64,000 bases of DNA from an uncultured Flavobacteriales bacterium (lineage in GTDB: Bacteria; Bacteroidota; Bacteroidia; Flavobacteriales; JBLHRE01): NCBI GenBank assembly GCA_937139155.1, contig CAKZPI010000001.1, forward strand, positions 62,001 through 126,000. Reading direction: 5' to 3'. Of this stretch, positions 51,392 to 62,196 are shown one piece after another. The first letter of the stretch is position 1. Each line of letters starts with the position of its first letter. Both the position numbers and the translations under genes were made by a program. A model generated the notes under the pieces. That model did no database searches. It saw only the letters and a list, made by a program, of their open reading frames with translations, and was not told where the DNA came from.

Positions 51392-52280
51392 TTATAGCAA
51401 TTTGAACTTGAACCTCTTGAAGGTCTCTGGTTTGTGAAAAATAATCAAGATGATGGGCGGTTTCAGCTGAATTCGGAAACCTTTGCAATAGGTTTTGGTA
51501 AAGCCACATGATGATCCCTTCATGAAAGTTAGAAGAGGCCACCATGGCTTGAATGTACTCATCCTTATTGCTAGCTCCTTGTCCGAAAATCAGCTCGGTT
51601 TGGTTGTATTCTATTACGTTGTAGGCTCGGTTAAACTCATCTCCCGTTGGGAATCGATACAATAGATTATCAAAGGAGGCATTCACAAAATTGAAGGAGT
51701 TCATATTGATGAAATCATAGATTCCGTTGTTAATCATTCTTGCGAAGACTGAGTCAATGTAAATGAGTCCTTGTTCAAACTCATGGTCGCAGTCTAGAAC
51801 CTTCTGGTATTTTTCAACCTTCCTTTTATTCTCGTCGTAGGCCGCCCAGTTACCATTGATGCTGTCTTGTTTCATTTGGGCTTTGATGATGCCCATTTTT
51901 TGGTTGATTTCACTATTGCTGGCTCCCTCAATGACTCGAGCTTTCGACAGGTTGTACATTCTATGGTAATAGGCCCTTCGGTACGAAGAGTCACCTTCAA
52001 TAAAGCTGGTGTCAGTTTGAAGGTTTTCTATCATTTTTCTTCGGGCGTCAAAGGCCAGGTCGGCAGCTTTTAACTTTCCAACTTCCAAGACCATTTCAGA
52101 GTCAAGAGGCTCCCTTCCTATGAAATCAATATAAACTCGGTTTACATAATTTTCTATGAGAAGGGTAGAGACTTCATTATAATTTGGGGCATCATTGTTG
52201 GTAATAATTGTTTCCTTAGCGCAGGAAACGAAAAAAAACGATGCCAAAAACCAAAAAATCGTTGAACGATAGGGATTCAT
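51366..52280 (-). CDS. Lipoprotein with DUF1549-like N-terminus and DUF4214-like C-terminus
   Basis: LASFFFVSCAKE lipobox; NYVNRVYIDFIGREPLDSE; LYQNLLQRFPNSAETAHHLDYFSQTRDLQEVQVQIAISDEYAGFD. Confidence 0.6.
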   Translation of the reverse strand: MNPYRSTIFWFLASFFFVSCAKETIITNNDAPNYNEVSTLLIENYVNRVYIDFIGREPLDSEMVLEVGKLKAADLAFDARRKMIENLQTDTSFIEGDSSYRRAYYHRMYNLSKARVIEGASNSEINQKMGIIKAQMKQDSINGNWAAYDENKRKVEKYQKVLDCDHEFEQGLIYIDSVFARMINNGIYDFINMNSFNFVNASFDNLLYRFPTGDEFNRAYNVIEYNQTELIFGQGASNKDEYIQAMVASSNFHEGIIMWLYQNLLQRFPNSAETAHHLDYFSQTRDLQEVQVQIAISDEYAGFD

Positions 52281-52340
52281 TTGGTAAGGCGTTAACGTGG
52301 ATTGTAAAGGTAACCTTAATTAAAAACATATTCTAAGCGA

Positions 52341-53522
52341 ATGAGATATAAATTATACTTGATGATTGCGGTTCTCGTGGCGTCCTTTTCAGGGAAATCC
52401 CAAGACTTGAAGTTTTTGAATTCGAGCGATATACAAACCGGAGCCGAAAGGATTGATGAGTGGATTGGAGATTTAGATGGGATGTCTGTAGGCGTTGTTG
52501 CCAATCAATCCTCCTTAATTGGCAGAGAACATTTGGTGGATGTATTAAGGGAAACCGAGGTGAATTTGATCCGGGTTTTTGCTCCGGAACACGGATTTAG
52601 AGGAAAGGCCAGTGCAGGTGAGTTGATTAAGGATGAGGTAGATTCCAAAACTGGTTTGCCCATTGTTTCATTGTATGGAAAAAACAAAAAGCCAGGTTCT
52701 GAGGTGCTCGCTGATTTGGATGTGGTAATTTTTGATCTTCAAGATGTTGGAGCTAGGTTTTACACCTATTTATCAAACCTGCATTATTTAATGGAGGCTT
52801 GTGCCGAAAACGGGGTAGCCCTTTGGGTACTAGATCGGCCAAACCCAAACGGTTATTATGTGGATGGTCCGGTTTTGAAGCCAGAGTTTACCTCTTTTGT
52901 AGGCATTCATCCTATTCCGGTGGTTCATGGCTGTACCTTGGGTGAGCTAGCTTTGATGATTAAAGGAGAGGAATGGGCAAAGGGAGTAGAGGACCTGAAT
53001 TTAAAGGTTGTGCCTTGCTTAGGTTATGACCATAATTCGGTTTATGAGCTTCCCGTAAAGCCATCTCCAAACCTGCCAAACGCAAAATCTGTGTATTTAT
53101 ACCCCTCACTGTGTTTTTTTGAGGGTACTAAAATTTCGGTAGGAAGGGGTACTGATTTCCCCTTTCAAATGTACGGGGCTCCATGCCTAGATTATGCCAG
53201 CTTTTCCTTTGTGCCTGAAGACCGTGAAGGGGCCATGAACCCGAAATTGGAAGGGGAAACTTGTTATGGGGTTTTCCTTGGTGAATATGCTGAAAATCAA
53301 TCGAAAAACCCGAGAGAGTTAAACTTGAATTGGCTGGTAGAAGCTTATAATGCTTGCTCAAATAAGGATGATTTTTTCAATCCATTTTTTGATAAACTTG
53401 CAGGTACAGATGCGTTAAGAAAAGACATAATTCAAGGCTTGAATCCGATCCAAATAAGAGCCAAGTGGAAAAAAGAAACTGATGATTATCAATTGATTCG
53501 GTCAAAGTATTTGCTTTATTGA
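52341..53522 (+). CDS. DUF1343-family protein (NamZ-like exo-N-acetylmuramidase)
   Basis: GMSVGVVANQSSLIGREHLVDVL...RVFAPEHGFRGKASAGE...DVVIFDLQDVGARFYTYLSNLHYLMEA...VLDRPNPNG. Confidence 0.9.
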   Translation: MRYKLYLMIAVLVASFSGKSQDLKFLNSSDIQTGAERIDEWIGDLDGMSVGVVANQSSLIGREHLVDVLRETEVNLIRVFAPEHGFRGKASAGELIKDEVDSKTGLPIVSLYGKNKKPGSEVLADLDVVIFDLQDVGARFYTYLSNLHYLMEACAENGVALWVLDRPNPNGYYVDGPVLKPEFTSFVGIHPIPVVHGCTLGELALMIKGEEWAKGVEDLNLKVVPCLGYDHNSVYELPVKPSPNLPNAKSVYLYPSLCFFEGTKISVGRGTDFPFQMYGAPCLDYASFSFVPEDREGAMNPKLEGETCYGVFLGEYAENQSKNPRELNLNWLVEAYNACSNKDDFFNPFFDKLAGTDALRKDIIQGLNPIQIRAKWKKETDDYQLIRSKYLLY

Positions 53523-53564
53523 GCGGTGTTTCGGAAATTTCGAAGCACAACCAAAAAATTTGCT

Positions 53565-53801
53565 ATGACTATTTCTACTCCCCCCCATCGAGGAATTGTT
53601 TCAGCCTTTGATGAGTTAAAAGGCATCGGACAAGTGAAGCTCATGCCAACGGAACAAGAGTTTGTTTTTCGAAATTCAGGTCTTAAAGAATCTGTTGAAG
53701 AAGGTGATCAAGTTGAATTCAGGGTTAGTCCGGGTAAGTTTGGCGGACTTCTGGCCTATGATGTTTCAAAGGTCAAAGATGTGGTAGAGCAATCGGCTTA
53801 A
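53565..53801 (+). CDS. Small cold-shock/OB-fold-like protein
   Basis: RGIVSAFDELKGIGQVKLMPTEQEFVFRNSGLKESVEEGDQVEFRVSPGKFGGLLAYDVSKV. Start set to ATG 53565; the track start is GTG 53526. Confidence 0.6.
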   Translation: MTISTPPHRGIVSAFDELKGIGQVKLMPTEQEFVFRNSGLKESVEEGDQVEFRVSPGKFGGLLAYDVSKVKDVVEQSA

Positions 53802-54292
53802 ACCCTTTCCCTCATTCTTTTCACAATTTCGGCTACAGCTGGGCATACCAAGGTGTTTTTCTGGGTAAGATCTAATATTTCATGTATTTTCTTCCGGTCG
53901 GTATGCGGATATTCTGCGCATGCTTTTGGTCGAACCTCATAAACCATACAGGTATTGTCTTCGTTCAAGAAGGCACAAGGAGATGAATTCAAGACGTAGT
54001 CTCCATCTGAGTCCAAATGCAAATAAGTTTCAATAAACTTCACAGGCTTGATTCGAAGAAACTTAGAAATGCGCTCGATGTCTTTCATTTTGAAAATAGG
54101 AGAGGTGGTTTTGCAACAGTTGGCACATTTTAAGCAGTCAACCTCTTCAAAAACTTCTTCATGCAGTTCGTGAAATTCTTGGTCTAGATTTCCTCCTTTC
54201 TTTTTTTTCAGAGATTTCAAAAAATTTTGATTCCCCTTCCGATCTTTCCGGCTGAGGTTTAACTTATCTTGGTATGTAGACTCCATTTCCAT
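53798..54292 (-). CDS. YkgJ-family cysteine cluster protein
   Basis: EVDCLKCANCCKTTSPIF...CAFLNEDNTCMVYEVRPKACAEYPHTD. Confidence 0.9.
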   Translation of the reverse strand: MEMESTYQDKLNLSRKDRKGNQNFLKSLKKKKGGNLDQEFHELHEEVFEEVDCLKCANCCKTTSPIFKMKDIERISKFLRIKPVKFIETYLHLDSDGDYVLNSSPCAFLNEDNTCMVYEVRPKACAEYPHTDRKKIHEILDLTQKNTLVCPAVAEIVKRMRERV

Positions 54293-54342
54293 CCTGCCAA
54301 AGAAATAAAAAATATAGACCTTCGCGGCAAATCCATTTCTTT

Positions 54343-55029
54343 ATGAATGATCCATTTGGTCAGGCTCTGCTTGATTATTATTACTACGGTAGAGCTGATT
54401 CTATAAAGGTTTTAAATCAATATAGGGATGAAGACGCCATGGTTCCGGAGTATTTGTTTCGAGATTTTGAGGGCATGCCAGAGCTAGAAAAGGAAGCCTT
54501 GCGAGAGGTGAAGGGGAAAGTGATTGAGTTTGGGGCAGGGGCAGGGTCTCATCAAATTTGGATGCAAACCCGAAACATAGATTGTCTGGCCGTGGAACTC
54601 TCTCCGGGCGCCTGTAAGGTCATGCAACTTAGAGGGGTGAATTCAGTGGTTCATCAAGATTTTTGGGAGTTTGAAGGAAAGGGAGATACCCTTTTAATGA
54701 TGATGAATGGAATGGGGATAGTAGGTGATTTGCAGGGGTTAAGAAGATTTTTAACCAAGGCAGAATCGTGGCTTAACCCGAAGGGGCAAATTTTGTTTGA
54801 TTCTTGTGATATTGCCTATGTTTTTGATGATTTGCCTTTGCCCGACCAAGGGTATTACGGGGAAATTGAGTTTCAGATGATGTATAAAAACACAAAGGGT
54901 AACTGGTTCAAATGGCTATACATTGATCCAGTTACCCTTGAATTTGAAGCCCGAAAACTGGGCTGGTCTTTTCATATGGTTTCCCAGGATGAGCAATTTC
55001 AATACCTAGGAAGGTTGGAAAGGCTATAG
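54343..55029 (+). CDS. Class I SAM-dependent methyltransferase
   Basis: GKVIEFGAGAGSHQIWMQTRNIDCLAVELSPGACKVMQLRGV motif I/II. Confidence 0.8.
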   Translation: MNDPFGQALLDYYYYGRADSIKVLNQYRDEDAMVPEYLFRDFEGMPELEKEALREVKGKVIEFGAGAGSHQIWMQTRNIDCLAVELSPGACKVMQLRGVNSVVHQDFWEFEGKGDTLLMMMNGMGIVGDLQGLRRFLTKAESWLNPKGQILFDSCDIAYVFDDLPLPDQGYYGEIEFQMMYKNTKGNWFKWLYIDPVTLEFEARKLGWSFHMVSQDEQFQYLGRLERL

Positions 55030-55545
55030 TGGGTCGGCCTTCACCGAAAAGGTCATGTTTCCGATAACCTCTGTATCATAGGTGACCGTTTTATCTGTGG
55101 TGATTTCAGCCTTTACTCTAAATCCATCTCCCTTCACATATTCATCAAGTTCAGCTTCCGATGTAACCAAGTCAAGTGTGGTTAATCCAGTTTCTGGAAT
55201 ATCTGAAATGGATGCCACTTGAATGGCAGGAAGGGAGTCTGTTTGAATGGAAAGAGACATAGACTCAACAAAGTCGAAATTGGCCTGACTAGGGCCTTCA
55301 ATGGTAAGTGTAAACTCAGTAAGCTTAACCTCTTTTACCAAATCCTTCCGGGTATCGTTGTTATCGATTTGCTCATTGAAATTAGAGGTGGTTTTTGGGG
55401 TAATGATATCTGGAATGGGCACCACAGAATTTCTAGGAATGGTGAATTCTGTTTCCGCATTGATATCAAACCGCAACAAGTCTTTCAGCTTTTCACAGGC
55501 CAAAAGGCTAACTGGAATCAACAATAGAATTAAATACTTTTTCAT
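55024..55545 (-). CDS. Hypothetical lipoprotein
   Basis: MKKYLILLLIPVSLLACEK lipobox. Confidence 0.6.
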   Translation of the reverse strand: MKKYLILLLIPVSLLACEKLKDLLRFDINAETEFTIPRNSVVPIPDIITPKTTSNFNEQIDNNDTRKDLVKEVKLTEFTLTIEGPSQANFDFVESMSLSIQTDSLPAIQVASISDIPETGLTTLDLVTSEAELDEYVKGDGFRVKAEITTDKTVTYDTEVIGNMTFSVKADPL

Positions 55546-56744
55546 TATTTTAAGGTATTACCCGGATAGGCATCAAGAGCTCTTCTCAATACTTCAACGG
55601 CATTTTTTAGGTCTTCAACTTGAAGTACGTAGGCAATACGCACTTCCGATTTTCCAAGCCCTTCAGTGGCGTAAAACCCTGAACCAGGGGCAACCATAAC
55701 GGTTTGACCATTGTAATCAAAAGATTCAAGAATCCACTGGGCAAAAACATCGGCATCGTCAATGGGCAGTTCAGCCACACAATAAAAGGCTCCTTGGGGC
55801 TTTGGGCATTTTACCCCTGGAATGGTGTTTAGGCCATCTACCAAAACATCCCTACGCCTCACATATTTGGCTTTTACCTCGTCAAAATAAGATTGAGGGG
55901 TGTTTAAGGCTGCTTCTCCAGCTACTTGGCCAAAGGTAGGCGGACTAAGCCTGGCCTGTGCAAATTTCAGAGCCGTTTCCATTAGGTCTGAATTTCTAGA
56001 AATCAAAGCTCCAATCCGCACCCCGCACATGGAATATCGTTTGGAAACCGAGTCGATCACGATTGCGTTTTGCTCAAGACCGTCAAGGTTTAAAATGGAA
56101 TGATGGGTGCCTTCGTAGATGAACTCTCGGTAAACTTCATCTGCAATTAAATACAAATCGTGCTTAAGCACTAAATCACGCAATGCTTCTAGCTCTTCAA
56201 TGGTATAAAGTTTACCAGTTGGATTGCCAGGATTGCAGATAATTATAGCCTTGGTATGATTGGTGATTTGCTTTTCAAAAGAAGCAATTGGGGGAAGAGC
56301 GAAACCATTGTCAATATCAGAGGTAACAGGCACCACATTTACACCGGCTGCCGTTGTGAATCCATTGTAATTGGCATAAAAAGGCTCAGGAATAATGATT
56401 TCATCACCCGCATCACAAATGGAGTTCAAGGCGAAGCTAATGGCCTCTGAGCCCCCACAGGTAACCATAATTTCCTCTGGCTCAAGGTGAATTTCATTCT
56501 TCTTATAAAATTCGGCCAGCCCTTCTCGGTACGAAGTAAATCCAGCCGAAGGACTGTATTCAATTACCTGGGCATGAAAATTCTGGACTGCCCTTAGGGC
56601 CACCTCAGGGGTTTCAATGTCTGGCTGACCAATGTTTAAGTGGTAAACTTTTTTACCTGAAGCCTTTGCTCCGTTTGAATAAGGTACCAATTTCCGAATT
56701 GGAGATTCGGGCATGGAAATACCTTTGTGCGATATTCCTGGCAT
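55545..56744 (-). CDS. PLP-dependent aminotransferase (aspartate aminotransferase family)
   Basis: HLNIGQPDIETPEVAL; ICNPGNPTGKLYT; LIADEVYREFIYEG; SVSKRYSMCGVRIGALIS. Confidence 0.92.
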   Translation of the reverse strand: MPGISHKGISMPESPIRKLVPYSNGAKASGKKVYHLNIGQPDIETPEVALRAVQNFHAQVIEYSPSAGFTSYREGLAEFYKKNEIHLEPEEIMVTCGGSEAISFALNSICDAGDEIIIPEPFYANYNGFTTAAGVNVVPVTSDIDNGFALPPIASFEKQITNHTKAIIICNPGNPTGKLYTIEELEALRDLVLKHDLYLIADEVYREFIYEGTHHSILNLDGLEQNAIVIDSVSKRYSMCGVRIGALISRNSDLMETALKFAQARLSPPTFGQVAGEAALNTPQSYFDEVKAKYVRRRDVLVDGLNTIPGVKCPKPQGAFYCVAELPIDDADVFAQWILESFDYNGQTVMVAPGSGFYATEGLGKSEVRIAYVLQVEDLKNAVEVLRRALDAYPGNTLK

Positions 56745-56818
56745 AAATCAATATTTTTTAAATAATACGTCCCGGCATGCAGGGCAAACCGGGACGCAAA
56801 ATTAAGGTTTTAGGCGGC

Positions 56819-57274
56819 TTATTTTCCAGGAGCCATTGGAGAACCTTCCGACGGCTTCTTGGTAGGAGAAGTTTGCTGGTCAGTATTCTCCACTTTTCCT
56901 TTGATACGGATCACTGTGGTTGGCTTATCAGCGTTCGAAGTAATGGTAACAGACTTGTTAAACGGACCCACTCTTTTGGTGTCATATTTAACTTTAATCA
57001 CCCCTGATTCACCTGGAGCAATTGGTTCACGTGGCCATTCAGGTACGGTACAACCGCAAGAACCTTTGGCGTTTGAGATGAACAATGGCTCTTTTCCGGT
57101 ATTGGTGAAAACGAATTCATAGGTTCCGTCGCCACCCTTTTCAATGGTACCGAAATCATGCTCTTTTTTCTCAAAAGCAATCTTAGGAGCATTTGGGTTT
57201 TCTTCTGCACTTTGTGCATGGGCTGCTGTGATTCCTCCAAAGGCCACAAGGCAAGCAAGTAATAACTTTTTCAT
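56819..57274 (-). CDS. DUF1573-family secreted protein
   Basis: FEKKEHDFGTIEKGGDGTYEFVFTNTGKEPLFISNAKGSCGCTVPEWPREPIAPGESGVIKVKYDTK. Confidence 0.9.
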   Translation of the reverse strand: MKKLLLACLVAFGGITAAHAQSAEENPNAPKIAFEKKEHDFGTIEKGGDGTYEFVFTNTGKEPLFISNAKGSCGCTVPEWPREPIAPGESGVIKVKYDTKRVGPFNKSVTITSNADKPTTVIRIKGKVENTDQQTSPTKKPSEGSPMAPGK

Positions 57275-57413
57275 AGGTATATAGAGTGTTTATTTTTTAC
57301 GAGGGTAAAACTATATCCATTTTCATGGGATGACAAATCTTTAACAGAATTTTAACGGCGGTATTTTTTACCTTCGCAGCCCAAATTTTCAAGCCCAAAA
57401 CTCAGAATTTCTC

Positions 57414-60038
57414 ATGAGCCTAGCAAGTAAATACAATCCCAGAGATCACGAAGACAAATGGTATGCCTATTGGCAAGAACATGGAATGTTTCGTTCTGAA
57501 CCCGATGAACGGGAGCCTTATACCATTGTGATTCCTCCGCCAAATGTGACGGGTGTATTGCATATGGGCCATATGTTGAACAATACCATTCAAGACATCC
57601 TGATTCGTAGAGCCCGGATGAAAGGGTATAATGCCTGCTGGGTTCCTGGAACCGATCATGCCTCCATTGCCACGGAGGCCAAGGTGGTAAATAAGCTCAA
57701 GGAAGAGGGCATTTCAAAATATGATATTGGCAGAGAGGAATTCTTGAACCATGCCTGGGATTGGACCCATAAACATGGGGGAATCATTCTTGAACAACTC
57801 AAAAAGCTTGGGGCTTCCTGCGATTGGGATCGGACCAAGTTTACCATGGATCAAGATTTGAGTGAGTCTGTGCTTCAGGTTTTTGTTGACCTTTATAATA
57901 AGGGGCTCATTTACCGTGGAGTAAGGATGATTAACTGGGATCCATCGGCAAAAACAGCCCTTTCAGATGAGGAGGTGGTTCATAAAGAAGTTGCTGGGAA
58001 ACTCTATCACCTTAAATATGCAATTGAGGGAAGTTCAGAGTTTATAACCATTGCCACAACAAGGCCCGAAACCATTCTGGGGGATACCGCCATTTGTGTA
58101 CACCCAGAGGACGAAAGGTATGCCCATTTGCATGGGAAAAAGGCCTTGGTTCCTCTTGTTGGAAGAGCCATTCCTATTCTTGCCGATGATTATGTAGATC
58201 GTGAGTTTGGAACTGGGGCCTTAAAAATTACCCCTGCCCACGATGTGAACGATTACGAGATTGGATTGAGGCATAACCTGGAAAGCATCGACGTTTTAAA
58301 CGACGATGGGAGTATTAATGATTCCATTGGTTTGTATGCCGGCCTTGACCGCTTTGCCTGTAGAAAGCAAATTGTAAAAGACCTCAAGGAAGGTGAATTA
58401 TTGGTTAAGGAAGAGGAACACGTACATAAGGTTGGGTTTTCAGAACGAACCGATGCAGTGATTGAACCAAAACTTTCCCTTCAATGGTTCTGTAAAATGG
58501 AAGACATGGCGGGTCCGGCTCTTGAAAATGTCATGAACGATACCATTAAATTCTTTCCTAAGAAGTTTAAAAATACCTACCGCCATTGGATGGAGAATGT
58601 GAAAGACTGGTGCGTTTCTCGTCAGCTTTGGTGGGGACATAGAATTCCGGCTTGGTATTTTGGTCCGGGACCAAATGATTTCGTTGTTTCCTTAGAAAAG
58701 GAGGACGCCCTCAAGCTTGCCCAAGAAAAGGCCGGAAACTCAGATTTGAAACTTGAGGATTTACGACAAGACGAAGACTGTTTAGATACTTGGTTTTCAT
58801 CCTGGCTATGGCCACTTTCTGTGTTTGACGGTATCCGGAATCCGGAAAATGAAGAGGTGAAATATTATTATCCAACCAATGATTTGGTTACTGCCCCTGA
58901 AATCTTGTTTTTCTGGGTAGCCAGAATGATCATGGCGGGTTATGAGTATAAGGATGAGCTTCCGTTTAAGAATGTTTACCTCACCGGAATTGTTCGCGAT
59001 AAGCAAGGCCGAAAAATGAGTAAGTCTCTTGGGAATTCACCAGACCCAATAGAGCTGATGAATACCTATGGGGCCGATGGAGTACGAGTGGGCATGTTGT
59101 TTTCATCCCCAGCCGGCAATGATCTTCCTTTTGATGAAGCCTTGTGCGAACAGGGAAGAAACTTCGCCAATAAAATTTGGAATGCCTTCCGCTTAATGGA
59201 TGGCTGGGAAGTGGTAAAAGAAGCTCCCTCAGATGCCGATCGAACCGCTATGGTTTGGATGGAGTCTAAATTCAACAAGGCCTTGGAGGAAATCAACCAG
59301 AATTTTGGGTCCTATAGAATTTCAGATGCCTTGATGGGAGTGTATAAGCTGATTTGGGATGACTTCTGTTCTTGGTATTTGGAAATGGTGAAACCTGAAT
59401 ACGGATCACCCATTTCTGAGGAAGTGAAAAACCGGAGTTTGGAGATTTTTGAGCGGCTTCTAAAAGTACTTCACCCCTTTATGCCCTTCTTAACAGAAAC
59501 CCTTTGGCAGAACCTAGAAAACAGGTCTGGAGGGGAAAGCATCATGATTTCAGATTGGCCGGTAGTTGGGAAAGCTGACGCCAAGAAAATACAAGGCTTC
59601 GAAACCTTTTCAGGCCTGGTATCTGAAATTAGAAAGGCGCGGGCGCAAAAGCAGATTTCGCCCAAGGAGGCCCTAGACATCTACCTTTCTGAAATACCTG
59701 AAGAGCTGAATGAATTTATGGCTTTGACCAAAAAATTGGCAAACCTTGATTCAGTGGTTGAAGGCGAGAATGACGGAGCAGGAGTAAGCTTTAGGTTTAA
59801 AAATATTGTGGCCTTCATCCCCCTTGAAGGAACCGTTGATTTGGAAGAGGAAAAGCGGAAAATGGAAGAAGAGCTAGCCTATACCCAAGGTTTCTTGAAT
59901 AAAATTGAGAAAAAGCTTTCCAATGAGAAATTCGTGAATGGAGCCCCTGAGAAAGTGGTGAACATGGAACGAAAGAAGAAAGCCGATGCCGAAGCTAAAA
60001 TTGAGACCCTAAAGTCACAACTTCTTAATCTTAGTTAG
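57414..60038 (+). CDS. valS: Valine--tRNA ligase
   Basis: [73 protein letters not shown]. Confidence 0.98.
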   Translation: MSLASKYNPRDHEDKWYAYWQEHGMFRSEPDEREPYTIVIPPPNVTGVLHMGHMLNNTIQDILIRRARMKGYNACWVPGTDHASIATEAKVVNKLKEEGISKYDIGREEFLNHAWDWTHKHGGIILEQLKKLGASCDWDRTKFTMDQDLSESVLQVFVDLYNKGLIYRGVRMINWDPSAKTALSDEEVVHKEVAGKLYHLKYAIEGSSEFITIATTRPETILGDTAICVHPEDERYAHLHGKKALVPLVGRAIPILADDYVDREFGTGALKITPAHDVNDYEIGLRHNLESIDVLNDDGSINDSIGLYAGLDRFACRKQIVKDLKEGELLVKEEEHVHKVGFSERTDAVIEPKLSLQWFCKMEDMAGPALENVMNDTIKFFPKKFKNTYRHWMENVKDWCVSRQLWWGHRIPAWYFGPGPNDFVVSLEKEDALKLAQEKAGNSDLKLEDLRQDEDCLDTWFSSWLWPLSVFDGIRNPENEEVKYYYPTNDLVTAPEILFFWVARMIMAGYEYKDELPFKNVYLTGIVRDKQGRKMSKSLGNSPDPIELMNTYGADGVRVGMLFSSPAGNDLPFDEALCEQGRNFANKIWNAFRLMDGWEVVKEAPSDADRTAMVWMESKFNKALEEINQNFGSYRISDALMGVYKLIWDDFCSWYLEMVKPEYGSPISEEVKNRSLEIFERLLKVLHPFMPFLTETLWQNLENRSGGESIMISDWPVVGKADAKKIQGFETFSGLVSEIRKARAQKQISPKEALDIYLSEIPEELNEFMALTKKLANLDSVVEGENDGAGVSFRFKNIVAFIPLEGTVDLEEEKRKMEEELAYTQGFLNKIEKKLSNEKFVNGAPEKVVNMERKKKADAEAKIETLKSQLLNLS

Positions 60039-60117
60039 GGAATTTTAAGAATTTCCTAACATTAATTTTATTTAGTTCCCCTCTTTTTCCTTTCTTTTAA
60101 GCAATTGAAATGAAAGG

Positions 60118-62196
60118 ATGAAGTTTAGGGTAATAAATAGAGAGATTTCTTGGTTGAGTTTTAACCATAGGGTACTGCAAGAAGCAATAGATCCAAGGGT
60201 TCCCTTGATAGACCGGATTCGGTTTTTGGGTATTTTCTCAAACAATCTGGATGAGTTTTTTCGGGTTCGGGTTGCTACGGTAAAACGTATGATTGGACTT
60301 GGAACGGAGGTTCGGGCTTATTTTGAAATGGATCCTAAACAATGCCTTAATGAAATTCAAGAAAAGGTATTGACCCTTCAGAACCAATTTGAGAAAACCT
60401 TTCAATCGCTAATTCAAGAATTGGCTGAGAATGGGGTGAACATCAAAACCCATGAAAATCTCTCTGAAGAACAATCTGAATTTGTAGGAAAATACTTTTA
60501 CAATGAGGTGCTCTCTCATTTGGTACCCATCCTTTTAGGAGGAGAAGGACCGAAGCCTCAGATTCAGGATCATTCCATTTACTTAGCCATTAAGCTTTGG
60601 AAGAAAAAGGATAAAAAGAACAAGTACACCAAATACGCCTTGATGGAAATGCCTGAAACGGTTTCGAGGTTTCTAGTATTGCCAAATTCAACCGAGGATC
60701 AAACCGATATTATTTTATTGGATGATGTGATTCGTCATGGTCTGCCTACTGTATTCCACATCTTTGAATTTGATCATGTGGTAGCTCATACCATTAAGCT
60801 CACCCGGGACGCAGAATTGGATATTGAAGAGGACATTTCTTCGAGTTTGATGGAAAAGCTTGAACGTAGTCTGGAACGAAGAAAATCCGGGCAATTTGTG
60901 CGGTTCGTTTACGATGAATCCATTCCGGATGATCTCAGAAAAGCGGTAGAAAAAAAGGTGAAACTTAGTCCTGATGTAAACAGAATACCCGGGGGTAGGT
61001 ATCATAATTTTAAGGATTTCATAGGGTTTCCGAGCTTAGGACGCAAAAGCCTAAATTATCAAAAGCTTCCAGCCATAGACCACCCAGATTTGGCGGGGAA
61101 ACGAAGCATTTTAGATGTTATCGATGAAAAAGACATATTGCTCACCTATCCTTTCCAGAAATTTGGGCATGTGATTGACCTTTTACGTGAGGCTGCCATG
61201 GACCCTTCGGTAACGAAAATCAAAATCAATCTTTACCGGGTAGCCAAGCATTCAAAGATTATAAACGCCCTCATCAATGCCGTTAAGAATGGGAAAAAAG
61301 TATTGGTGGTTTTAGAGCTGCAAGCTCGGTTTGATGAAAAGAACAACCTTAAGCTTTCCCAAGTGTTACAAGATGAAGGCGTTCAGGTTCAGTTTGGGGT
61401 TCAGGGACTGAAAGTTCACTCAAAACTTATTTTAATTGAGCGAAAAGTAGGGGTTGGAAAAAAATTGTACGCCCATATTGGAACCGGTAATTTCCATGAA
61501 GGAAACGCATCCATATACACAGACCATAGTTTGTTGACTGCGGATGAACGAATTACCAAAGAGGTAAAAAAGGTCTTTAATTTTTTGAAGCAAAATTATC
61601 AACGAGAATTGTTTCGGCACCTTTTGGTATCGCCATTCAATACCCGAAGAAAGCTAATGCAATTGATTCACCAGGAAATTAAATATGCCAAAGAAGGAAA
61701 GGAGGCCTATATATACCTTAAGGTGAATAATTTGGTTGACTCTAGTTTGATTCGCAAACTTTACGAGGCCAGTCAGGCAGGGGTAAAGATTCACGGGGTG
61801 GTGCGAGGAATTTGCGCCTTGATACCTGGGGTAAGTGGAATGTCTGATAACATTCATTTGGTTTCAGTGGTTGACCGCTTTCTTGAGCATACCCGATTGA
61901 TGATTTTCTCTGGAGGAGGAAATGAAAAATACTTCATTACATCGGCTGATTGGATGACCAGAAATCTTGATCGAAGGGTAGAGGTAGGCACCCCAATTTA
62001 TGACAAAGCCATTCAAGAGGAACTGAAAGAATTATTCTTGCTAAGCTATTCTGACAATGTTAAAGCCAGAAGGCTTGATAAGAATATGGAGAATAAATAC
62101 TTGCCTTCGGGTGATAATCGATCCATTCGTTCTCAAATTGCCATTTACCATTATTTCAAAGAAAAATTTGAAGCAAGCAAACCAGTAGAAATTTAG
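60118..62196 (+). CDS. ppk1: Polyphosphate kinase 1
   Basis: REISWLSFNHRVLQEA; IFSNNLDEFFRVRVATVKRM; DILLTYPFQKFGHVIDLLREAA; HSKLILIERK; HIGTGNFHE. Confidence 0.97.
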   Translation: MKFRVINREISWLSFNHRVLQEAIDPRVPLIDRIRFLGIFSNNLDEFFRVRVATVKRMIGLGTEVRAYFEMDPKQCLNEIQEKVLTLQNQFEKTFQSLIQELAENGVNIKTHENLSEEQSEFVGKYFYNEVLSHLVPILLGGEGPKPQIQDHSIYLAIKLWKKKDKKNKYTKYALMEMPETVSRFLVLPNSTEDQTDIILLDDVIRHGLPTVFHIFEFDHVVAHTIKLTRDAELDIEEDISSSLMEKLERSLERRKSGQFVRFVYDESIPDDLRKAVEKKVKLSPDVNRIPGGRYHNFKDFIGFPSLGRKSLNYQKLPAIDHPDLAGKRSILDVIDEKDILLTYPFQKFGHVIDLLREAAMDPSVTKIKINLYRVAKHSKIINALINAVKNGKKVLVVLELQARFDEKNNLKLSQVLQDEGVQVQFGVQGLKVHSKLILIERKVGVGKKLYAHIGTGNFHEGNASIYTDHSLLTADERITKEVKKVFNFLKQNYQRELFRHLLVSPFNTRRKLMQLIHQEIKYAKEGKEAYIYLKVNNLVDSSLIRKLYEASQAGVKIHGVVRGICALIPGVSGMSDNIHLVSVVDRFLEHTRLMIFSGGGNEKYFITSADWMTRNLDRRVEVGTPIYDKAIQEELKELFLLSYSDNVKARRLDKNMENKYLPSGDNRSIRSQIAIYHYFKEKFEASKPVEI

